From Desulfosarcina sp. OttesenSCG-928-A07 (GTDB lineage: Bacteria > Desulfobacterota > Desulfobacteria > Desulfobacterales > Desulfosarcinaceae), in the NCBI GenBank assembly GCA_030267325.1, contig JAJDJS010000001.1, forward strand, positions 95,028-159,027: DNA of 64,000 nt, written 5' to 3'. How positions within the stretch are numbered: the stretch's first letter is position 1; every line of letters starts with the position of its first letter. Below the pieces are notes generated by a model, which worked only from the letters and a program-made list of their open reading frames with translations, searched no databases and had not been told where the DNA came from. The translations under genes and the position numbers were made by a program. Below are positions 46,196-52,825 of this stretch, one piece after another.

Positions 46196-46291
46196 CGCAA
46201 CCAATATGAAAAAAGCCATGGACAGCGCTTTTGCAACTGGCTTTTCAGGTCCGAAAACGGGCCGATTTACCCATTCAAGGAGGGAGATCCC

Positions 46292-46606
46292 ATGTTTGAA
46301 GTCACCGAATCGGCAGTTCATCAGATTGCTGAATTTTTCAAAGGAAAAGAAGTCAAGCCCATCCGCGTTTTTCTCAATGAGGGCGGGTGAGGGGGCCCGG
46401 GCTTGGCCATGGCTCTGGATGAGCCGATTAATGAGGATAAACAGTTTGACGTGGGTGGGTTCAAATTTATCATTAATTCTGATTTTCTTGACAAAATCCA
46501 ACCCGTTAAAGTTGATTTTCAAATGTATGGCTTTAAACTGGACTGCGGCGTTGATTTTGGCGGCGGCTGCACCAGCTGCGGAACCAAGGGATCCTGCTGC
46601 TCCTGA
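46292..46606 (+). CDS. HesB/IscA-like selenoprotein (in-frame UGA as Sec)
   Basis: 104 aa if UGA 46388-46390 is read as selenocysteine at residue 33. The start has a strong AAGGAGGGAG. Before the UGA: TESAVHQIAEFFKGKEVKPI and RVFLNEGG; after it, in the same frame: GGPGLAMALDEPINEDKQF ... FLDKIQPVKVDF ... MYGFKLDCGVDFGGGCTSCG and a final CC. In ordinary family members the residue at this place is Cys (GGCGGP). HesB-like selenoproteins are known in deltaproteobacteria. The sequence directly after the UGA is GC-rich and can fold (CCGGGC with GCTCTGG around TTGGCCAT), as a bacterial SECIS should, but I could not verify it. Conventional gene callers would split or truncate it. Confidence 0.87.
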
Positions 46607-46730
46607 TGGATTGGAAATGGCTCCGGAGTCGATTGATCTGATGTATTACCCGAAGGTCCGACTCCGATAGGTTCGATTCCACCAGGCCCAGTGGGTGATG
46701 GGCGTGGCCCATGACCCCGCACACCATTTC
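46607..46730 (+). other. Structured 3' region of the selenoprotein transcript
   Basis: No gene. GGAGTCG (near 46624) and CGACTCC (near 46658) can pair over a 26-base loop; GGGTGATGGGC-gtg-GCCCATGACCC (46693-46717) is a strong hairpin with one mismatch. GGTTCGATTCC at 46670 looks like a tRNA T-loop but the stems around it do not pair. The region may be a small structured RNA or an extended 3' UTR. Confidence 0.4.
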
Positions 46731-46764
46731 AAAAAGGCGAGTCCAACAAGGATTCGCCTTTTTT
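46731..46764 (+). terminator. Intrinsic terminator downstream of the selenoprotein gene
   Basis: AAAAAGGCGA (46731-46740), a 13-base loop, TCGCCTTTTT (46754-46763). The T run ends just before the 5' end of a group IIC intron remnant, the preferred insertion point of that intron class. Confidence 0.85.
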
Positions 46765-46766
46765 GT

Positions 46767-46870
46767 GTGTGCGCCCGGCAGGGCGCACGAACTTGGAGGT
46801 GGAAGTCCTCCGCAGGCCCGTCATGGTAAACTGCTAGCCGGACGGCGGGGGTGACCGCCTCTTACCCGAT
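46767..46870 (+). mobile_element. Group IIC intron remnant 1 (domain I start joined to domain VI end)
   Basis: The 5' end GTGTGCGCCCGGCAGGGCGC, the arm CTTGGAGGTGGAAGTCCTCC and the segment AACTGCTAGCC-like (46828-46839) match the start of class C group II introns as I know them. The sequence then jumps to a domain VI-like hairpin, GGCGG-gggtga-CCGCC, and the 3' end CTTACCCGAT with its branch-point A. Everything between, including the maturase gene and domain V, is missing. It lies directly behind an intrinsic terminator. It cannot be active. Confidence 0.72.
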
Positions 46871-46993
46871 ATGGGGCACATCTACTCCACAGATTTTGGT
46901 AATAAAGTCAGTCGTCACTCTCGGGTAAAATATCTTTCTGGGGTCAAAAAGTTGAAGACTGACGGGTGTTTTTCAGGCAGAAAGGAGTGAGGC

Positions 46994-48556
46994 ATGAACG
47001 ACAAATATAAGAAAGGATACAGATGCGACATTGAACCATACTGGATGTTAAAGCGCTGCTCTGAGAAACGGGATCTCACGGAATGGAATGCGTGGCGGGA
47101 ATCCAATCCTCGTGAGGAAATTTTTCTGCAAGGAGCGGATTTAAGCAACTTTTATCTGGTTGAGGCTGATTTGCATAGGGCCAACTGCCATGAGGCCATC
47201 TTTTTTGAAGCCAACTGCCATGATGCCAACTTTTATAGCGCCAACTGCCATGATGCCATCTTTTTTGAAGCCAACTGCCAGGATGCCAACTTTTATAGCG
47301 CCAACTGCCGGGGGGCCATCTTTTTTGAAGCCAACTGCCAGAATGCTAAATTTTTGGGCGCCAACTGCCAGGAGGCCGATTTTCGGAACGCCAACTGCCA
47401 TGAGGCCAAATTTTTTATGGCCAACTGCCAGGGGGCCAGATTTCTTGGAGCCAACTGCCAGGAGGCTAACTTTTTTAAGGCCAACTGCCAGGAAGCCAAC
47501 TTTGAGCATGCCGACTGCCAGAAGGCCAACTTTAGTGAAGCCAAGTGCCAAGAGGCCATCTTTGATAGCGCCAACTGCCATGAGGCCAACTTTTTTATAG
47601 CCAATTGCCAGGAGGCCAGCTTTCTTGGAGCCAACTGCCAGAAGGCCATATTTCAGCAAGCCAACTGCGAGGAAGTCAACTTTTTTAAAGCCAACTGCCA
47701 GAATGCTCAATTTTTGGGCGCCAACTGCCAGAAGGCCAACTTTGAGCATGCCGACTGCCAGAAGGCCAACTTTAGTAAAGCCAAGTGCCAAGAGGTCAGC
47801 TTTAATGAAGCCAACTGCCAGGGAACACAAATATACGAAGCACGTTTGGAACATGCCTTATTTCAAAATGTGATTCTGAACCATGAAACGCGAATTATTA
47901 GGTGCGAGATTGATGACCAGACCGACTTCACCAATACCAGCCTTTCATCCGTTATCATTGAGCCTGGGAAACGGGCAAAGCTGGAACAGAATATCCGGCG
48001 GTTTGGGTGGGAGAAATGGTATCGTGATAAAATGGAGGTAAAAAAGCCAGCTCACCGATTTTTAAATTTCCTGCTGGTCCATGTGGTTCGTTTTTTCTGG
48101 TACCTTTCCAATTATGGATACAACACCACCCGTGTCTTGGGCTGGTTCGCAGGATTTGTCATTTATTTTGCCTTATTTTATACCTATTTCCCATGCATGC
48201 TGGAAATCAAAGGAGACCCTTTGTCTACCTTTCCGTTTTGTTTTTCATGGGAGGTCGGGAACTTCTGGCAGATGCTCGCCTTTGCTACGTCCACCATGGT
48301 CACTTTGGGATTCAGCAACATCAATGTAGCCGTCACAAATGGAATACCTGACAAGTGGGGGATGATCGTTGTTTCCCTGAATCTTATGGTGGGATACTTC
48401 ATGCTGGCGGTTCTGGTGACGCGCCTTGCCATTTTGTTTCAGACCATGGGGCCGGGGTATGTGCCGCCGCGAAAAGAAACAGAGAGTGATAAAAAGCCGG
48501 ATACGCAAAACGCTACATCCCCATCCGACGGATATAATCCCGCGTGGCCACATTGA
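46994..48556 (+). CDS. Pentapeptide-repeat protein with C-terminal two-helix ion channel
   Basis: 520 aa; AAAGGAG eight bases upstream. Residues about 45-284 are pentapeptide repeats, A(N/D)xxx, forming a right-handed quadrilateral beta-helix. From residue 65 to 275 there is a strict 10-residue period: Cys at 65, 75, 85 ... 275 (22 positions), with Phe usually five residues later. A linker follows, then a hydrophobic helix (about 366-400), a pore region ATSTMVTLGFSN (431-442) in the place of a K-channel filter, and a last helix (454-484), as in Ion_trans_2 channels. It is expected in the inner membrane with the helix in the cytoplasm. Ligand and ion are unknown. It overlaps hicB convergently by 44 bp. 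Confidence 0.85.
   Translation: MNDKYKKGYRCDIEPYWMLKRCSEKRDLTEWNAWRESNPREEIFLQGADLSNFYLVEADLHRANCHEAIFFEANCHDANFYSANCHDAIFFEANCQDANFYSANCRGAIFFEANCQNAKFLGANCQEADFRNANCHEAKFFMANCQGARFLGANCQEANFFKANCQEANFEHADCQKANFSEAKCQEAIFDSANCHEANFFIANCQEASFLGANCQKAIFQQANCEEVNFFKANCQNAQFLGANCQKANFEHADCQKANFSKAKCQEVSFNEANCQGTQIYEARLEHALFQNVILNHETRIIRCEIDDQTDFTNTSLSSVIIEPGKRAKLEQNIRRFGWEKWYRDKMEVKKPAHRFLNFLLVHVVRFFWYLSNYGYNTTRVLGWFAGFVIYFALFYTYFPCMLEIKGDPLSTFPFCFSWEVGNFWQMLAFATSTMVTLGFSNINVAVTNGIPDKWGMIVVSLNLMVGYFMLAVLVTRLAILFQTMGPGYVPPRKETESDKKPDTQNATSPSDGYNPAWPH
47180..47845 (+). repeat. 30-bp tandem coding repeat (about 22 units)
   Basis: Units of the type GCCAACTGCCAGGAGGCCAA followed by CTTTTTTNNN repeat without gaps and encode ANCQEANFxx. 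Variation between units is mainly at the third, fourth and last two codons. The repeat leaves other frames open too, so long antisense readings here are artefacts. The array should be prone to unit gain or loss by slippage. Confidence 0.95.
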
Positions 48557-48956
48557 TGATACCGGAACGGGTAAGCCCCATATCTTCCGCAATGGCGTCT
48601 ATTTTTTCAATGATCGACGGTTTGAGCGAAATGGACAGGCGCACCGGAGATTCCGCCTTTGTTTTACGCGTGGAAGGCTTTGCCAATACATACTGCCAGA
48701 GGGTACCTTCCGGCAGCGGATCCGCTTCTTCCAGCGCCTCGGCTTCATCGGCCTGCCGTGCGGCTTCCAGCGTGGAGGGCGTGGGCAGAGCATCCCCGTC
48801 CGCCAGCATTCCGGAAATATGCAGGGTCAACACTTCCGCGGCTTTATAAAGGGCATCCTCCAAGTTTTTACCCTGGGAAACGCAGCCCGGAAAATCAACA
48901 AACGTGATATCATAGCGACCATCTTCATGGGGATTGAACGTGGCGGGATAGTACAT
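48513..48956 (-). CDS. HicB-like antitoxin family protein (no HicA seen)
   Basis: 147 aa from ATG 48956, preceded by GAAGGAG. N-terminal HicB fold: YYPATFNPHEDGRYDITFVDFPGCVSQGKNLEDALYKAAEVL; an acidic linker (about 65-95); C-terminal ribbon-helix-helix DNA-binding domain (VRLSISLKPSIIEKIDAIAEDMGLTRSGIINVATRDYI). HicB normally pairs with a small HicA RNase toxin encoded next to it. None is visible upstream, where the intron remnant 2 lies, nor downstream, where the channel gene converges. It may be a solitary regulator or the survivor of a disrupted pair. Confidence 0.85.
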   Translation of the reverse strand: MYYPATFNPHEDGRYDITFVDFPGCVSQGKNLEDALYKAAEVLTLHISGMLADGDALPTPSTLEAARQADEAEALEEADPLPEGTLWQYVLAKPSTRKTKAESPVRLSISLKPSIIEKIDAIAEDMGLTRSGIINVATRDYIRRMGM

Positions 48957-49006
48957 GGCCGTCTCCTTCAACGGTTTCGGGGCGAGGGGGATGTTATTCC
49001 TTGTAT

Positions 49007-49068
49007 GGAACCGTACGCACGGTGGTGGGGGAGGACGGCGGGGGGGGGGCCCCCGCCTCCTACCCGAT
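49007..49068 (+). mobile_element. Group IIC intron remnant 2 (3' end: domains V-VI)
   Basis: AACCGTACGCACGGTGGTG resembles the 3' half of class C domain V with its linker; GGAGGACGGCGGGGG / CCCCCGCCTCC is the domain VI stem; the end TACCCGAT matches remnant 1. There is no intron sequence upstream; it stops about 40 bp before hicB. A G10 run followed by C5 is at the stem top and could be miscounted. Confidence 0.68.
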
Positions 49069-49173
49069 AGATTTCACTGCTTATCCGTGTCCTTCATGGG
49101 GCATGCCTGAGTTGATCTGAATTTTTTCTGCGCCATGGGATCAGGCAAAAAAGGGTCAACCCAGTTCTGACTT

Positions 49174-50109
49174 TTACCCCACCATCCAGTGGGTCACCAT
49201 CAGCCAGGCCGTCATGGTGAAGATGGAGAAAAAGGTGCTGGTGGAAATGGTGGTCACGGCAAAGTCCGGGTCGCCGTCCATTTCCCGGGCCATGACAAAG
49301 GACAGGGCGGCGGTGGGGCAGATCAGCAGGATAAAACCGGGAAGAAAATCCGCCGCCTGGACATGGAATCGGGTGTACAGCAAAATTCCGATAGCGGGCA
49401 GACACACCAGTTTAATGGAAATCGCGCCCATGGCCTGCCGGAAATGGGTGCGTATGCCGCTGGCGGAAAGCGATGCCCCGATGAGGAGAAGCGCCAGGGG
49501 CGGGGCCATGTTTCCCAGCATGTCAACGGTTCGCTGGACAATGAAGGGCAGGGGAATATGAAAAAAAGCCACCAGCATGCCGCTCATGGCCGCGATGATC
49601 ACGGGGTTTCGGGACAGTTTGATGAGAATGTCGGCACCAATGGACCGGGTTTTTTGTTTTTTGCGGTACACCTGGAGAAAGGAAACCGACAGAATGTTCT
49701 GCAGAATCATTACAAACCCGGCAATCATTCCGGCTTTGGCAAGGCCCGCATCTCCCAGGAGATAAAAGGCCACCGGAAGACTGATATGGCCCTGATTGCC
49801 GTGCCCGGCGCTCTGGATGAACGTGCCGGCCCGGGGTGCGGTGATATGTGTCAGCCGGCAGATGGCGAAAGCTGAAAAATAGGCGCCGGAAACGGAACCC
49901 AGCGTGAGTGCCAACACCAGGGGATGAAAATGATCGTCAATGCCGCCCCGGGTGATGGCGCGGAATACCATGGCCGGAATGGCGAGATAATACACCAGCC
50001 GGTTGGCCGGAATCAGAAATTCCGTGGGAATAAACCCCTTTTTCCGGGCAGCCCAGCCCATGGTCAGCACAAGGACGATGGGGATGATGGTGGACAGAAT
50101 GCCTTCCAT
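49174..50109 (-). CDS. AEC (auxin efflux carrier) family transporter
   Basis: 311 aa with about ten hydrophobic helices in the two five-helix halves of the AEC/PIN family: ILSTIIPIVLVLTMGWAARK at the start, RLVYYLAIPAMVFRAI, HGNQGHISLPVAFYLLGDAG (the conserved Gly-Asn region), and LLLIGASLSA in the second half with LICPTAALSFVMAREMDGD. These carriers export small organic anions such as malate. Substrate is not predictable; adjacent genes do not inform. GAGG lies about 14 bases before the ATG, which is far. Confidence 0.88.
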   Translation of the reverse strand: MEGILSTIIPIVLVLTMGWAARKKGFIPTEFLIPANRLVYYLAIPAMVFRAITRGGIDDHFHPLVLALTLGSVSGAYFSAFAICRLTHITAPRAGTFIQSAGHGNQGHISLPVAFYLLGDAGLAKAGMIAGFVMILQNILSVSFLQVYRKKQKTRSIGADILIKLSRNPVIIAAMSGMLVAFFHIPLPFIVQRTVDMLGNMAPPLALLLIGASLSASGIRTHFRQAMGAISIKLVCLPAIGILLYTRFHVQAADFLPGFILLICPTAALSFVMAREMDGDPDFAVTTISTSTFFSIFTMTAWLMVTHWMVG

Positions 50110-50181
50110 GGAAAGTGGAATTCCTCGTTTTCAGGCTATTCGGAAGCAACGGGCCTGACGCTTCCAGCTATTTTCTAAATT

Positions 50182-51363
50182 TTATTTTCTGCGCGCAGGC
50201 ATCGCCCGCATGAACACCGATTTGAAGCGCAGCCAGAAAACGAGCGTGAGGCTTCCCCCGGTGGCGGCCATGATGCCGATCACGGAAATTTTGTCAGGCC
50301 AGTCCATGGAGATGATGCCCATGGAAGTCGCGCCGAAAATCATGAAGGTGAACACCATCAATGAGGATGCCGCGCCGATATCGTGACTCACCTGCTCAAG
50401 GGTGAGGTTGTTTGAGGGCGGACGGGAAAGGCCGAAAAAAAAGGCCATGGTGCACATGGGAAGGGTCAGGCGAAGGGCCGAGGCAAGGGGCCAGAAGAGC
50501 ATCCAGAATCCGGCCAGGGCAATTCCCAAAAACGATGCGGCAATGATCTTTTCCATGGAAACGCACCGGGACAGATGGCCAAAGAGAAATGACCCGACCA
50601 TGCTGAATACGGCATTGGCCCCAAAAAAAATGCCAAACCGCCGTTCGCTGAAACCAAATTCCGTCATGTAGATTTCAGGAGATCCGGCAATGAATGCAAA
50701 AGTGGGGAACACCAAGAGGGAAAGGCCCAGCATCAGGCTGATGTACCGGCGGTTTTGCATCAGCCGAAAATAAACCCCGAAAGCGTGTAACGGGCTGGTG
50801 GTGGTGAAGGTTTTGAGGGGCTCTTCCATGCGGTAAACCCCAAACACGGCAATGGTGCCCAAGAGGACCTGGATCACAAACACCCAGTGCCAGGTTGCGA
50901 GATAGATCACCCAGCTTCCGATAATGGGCGCCAGCATAGGGGCAAGGGCCATGATGATGGCAAGGTGGGCCATGATCCGTGCCCGTGAGGCCGCGTCAAA
51001 CAGATCCCTGCACATGGCCAGACTGAGGGCCGACCCGGCGGCCGCGCCCGCGCCCTGCAGAACCCGGCAGACAATCATCATTTCAATGCTGTTTGAAACT
51101 GCGCACACCGCGCTGGCCACAATATAAATGCTGATGCCCGCCATGAGCGGTCCCCGGCGGCCATACCGGTCTGAAATCGGACCGTAAACCAGCAGAAACA
51201 CACAGTAGGACACAAAAAAGCCGATCAGGGTCAGGTTCACCATCCCCATCGGCTGCTGCCACTCTTCCCGCAACAGGGGAAGGGCCGGCAGGTACATGTC
51301 CGTTGAAAGGGGCGGAAACGTTGACAGGAGGGCAATCAGAAAAAGAATCCGCTTATTCTGCAA
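50182..51363 (-). CDS. MFS drug transporter, Bcr/CflA family
   Basis: 393 aa from a TTG at 51363 inside the end of the outer-membrane-factor gene (11-bp overlap); no ATG gives the complete first helix. Twelve hydrophobic segments. Motifs of the DHA1 family: STDMYLPALPLL in helix 1, YGPISDRYGRRGPLMAGI (motif A), RVLQGAGAAAGSALSLAMCRD in helix 4 and APMLAPIIGSWVI (motif C) in helix 5. It should extrude drugs or cysteine-like metabolites across the inner membrane. Being last in an RND efflux operon is notable. Confidence 0.88.
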   Translation of the reverse strand: MQNKRILFLIALLSTFPPLSTDMYLPALPLLREEWQQPMGMVNLTLIGFFVSYCVFLLVYGPISDRYGRRGPLMAGISIYIVASAVCAVSNSIEMMIVCRVLQGAGAAAGSALSLAMCRDLFDAASRARIMAHLAIIMALAPMLAPIIGSWVIYLATWHWVFVIQVLLGTIAVFGVYRMEEPLKTFTTTSPLHAFGVYFRLMQNRRYISLMLGLSLLVFPTFAFIAGSPEIYMTEFGFSERRFGIFFGANAVFSMVGSFLFGHLSRCVSMEKIIAASFLGIALAGFWMLFWPLASALRLTLPMCTMAFFFGLSRPPSNNLTLEQVSHDIGAASSLMVFTFMIFGATSMGIISMDWPDKISVIGIMAATGGSLTLVFWLRFKSVFMRAMPARRK

Positions 51364-52825
51364 CAGCGTAAGGCTCCCATCCGCCGCCCAAGGCTTTGTA
51401 AAGAACGATGAGATTGGTAGTGACCAGTCCTTCGCTCTGGGCCAGGGCATCCTGAAACGACAAGAGGCTGCGCTGGGCATCCAGTACATTGGAAAAATCC
51501 ACCACACCCGCACCATAGCGATCCTGGGCCAGGTCCACGGCGCGCTGGGCCGCAGTTACCGCATTTTTGAGGTAATCCCGGCGGCTCTGTTCTTCGGCAT
51601 AGGCGGTCAGGGCGTTTTCCACCTCTTCCAGGGCCGTCAGAAGGGTTCTTTCATAAATCGCCAGGTATTGCTCCTGAAGGGCACTCTGGATTTCAATGTT
51701 GCTGCGGATGGCGCCAGCATCAAAAATGCGCCAGGACACCGAGGGCCCAAGGGTCCAGAACCGGCTGGATTTGTCAAAAAAATCATCGGAATGCAGGGAT
51801 TCCAGGCCAATGGAGCCGATGAGCTTGAATTTGGGATACAGATCTGCCGTGGCCACACCGATACGGGCGCTCTGGGCGGCCAGCTGGCGTTCGGCACTGC
51901 GGACATCCGTACGCCGCCGGAGGGTCTCCGCCGGAACCCCCACCGCCACCTCTATGGGCGGTACGGGAATGGGCTGGCGCTGCTGAAGTTGTTCATGCAG
52001 GCTTCCGGGAATCTGTCCGGTCAGAACCGCCAGACGGTTTTTGGACGCTTCCAGACCGCTGCGCAAAACCGGAAGCTGGCTGCGGGTATTTTCCAGGTTG
52101 TACCGGGCCTGCTGAACATCCAACTCGCCGGTGACGCCCGCCTCAAAACGGGATTCAATCAGGTCCACCGTGGATTGCTGGGTCTGAATATTGGCAATGG
52201 CCACATCCAGCCGGTACTGATAGGTCCGGGCTTCCAGATAATTCCGGGCCACTTCCGCAGCCAGCGTGACCCGAACATTCTCCAGGTCCGCCTCAACGGC
52301 CTGAAGATCCGCGTCCGCTGCTTCCACACTGCGTCGCACCCCGCCGAACACGTCAATTTCCCAGCCCGCATCAAATCCGCCTTCATACCATTCCTGTTCT
52401 ACACCGGAAGACGTATTGCTGCTGTCCCGGCTTTTCCGCTGGGTGGTGACACTGCCGTCTGCATCCAGGGTCGGATAATAGGCGGATCGGGCCATGCTCC
52501 GGCTGGCACGGGATTGCCGGACCCGGGCAATGGCCTGTCGGATGTCCGGGCTGTCCTTCAATGCTTGAAGAATCAATTCGGTGAGCAGCGGGTCATCCAA
52601 GGTATCCCACCATCGGGCCAAAAGTTCGGCGCTTGCCGGGTCATCTTTGAGTCCGTCCTGAAGCTGGGTTTGCCAGTCGTCGGGCATCTTGGGCGCAGGG
52701 GCCACATAATCCGGCCCCACGGCAGCGCAGGCTGAAAAAAACAGCACGAAGAGCACGGAAAAAAATGGGACAGCCCACGTGGATATGCGGGACCGGGTTG
52801 ATTTTGGGAAAACTGAATGATTCAT
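51353..52825 (-). CDS. Outer-membrane efflux lipoprotein (NodT/OprM family)
   Basis: 490 aa. Signal peptide with lipobox FFSAC, lipidated Cys at about 33, followed by VGPDYVAPAP, the classic NodT start. Two OEP repeats: RQAIARVRQSRASRSMARSAYYPTLDADG and a second around RTDVRSAERQLAAQSARIGVATADLYPKF, with long coiled-coil helices. Forms the TolC-like exit duct for the RND pump. Its ATG shares one base with the pump stop (TGATG). Confidence 0.94.
   Translation of the reverse strand: MNHSVFPKSTRSRISTWAVPFFSVLFVLFFSACAAVGPDYVAPAPKMPDDWQTQLQDGLKDDPASAELLARWWDTLDDPLLTELILQALKDSPDIRQAIARVRQSRASRSMARSAYYPTLDADGSVTTQRKSRDSSNTSSGVEQEWYEGGFDAGWEIDVFGGVRRSVEAADADLQAVEADLENVRVTLAAEVARNYLEARTYQYRLDVAIANIQTQQSTVDLIESRFEAGVTGELDVQQARYNLENTRSQLPVLRSGLEASKNRLAVLTGQIPGSLHEQLQQRQPIPVPPIEVAVGVPAETLRRRTDVRSAERQLAAQSARIGVATADLYPKFKLIGSIGLESLHSDDFFDKSSRFWTLGPSVSWRIFDAGAIRSNIEIQSALQEQYLAIYERTLLTALEEVENALTAYAEEQSRRDYLKNAVTAAQRAVDLAQDRYGAGVVDFSNVLDAQRSLLSFQDALAQSEGLVTTNLIVLYKALGGGWEPYAVAE

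Noticed and set aside
46660..46690. tRNA-like T-loop GGTTCGATTCC, considered as selC or another tRNA next to the selenoprotein gene
   Set aside because: The flanking bases do not form T or acceptor stems and no suitable anticodon arm (UCA for Sec) is present.
47180..47845. 30-bp periodicity suggestive of a CRISPR array
   Set aside because: Units are contiguous without unique spacers, are in frame and encode pentapeptide repeats.
47141..47854. 237-codon minus-strand open frame with its own repeat pattern
   Set aside because: It is the antisense shadow of the 30-bp coding array of the channel gene; the plus frame has start, ribosome site and recognisable domains.
48971..49173. A hicA toxin gene upstream of hicB
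   Set aside because: The stretch contains intron remnant sequence and no HicA-like reading in any frame.
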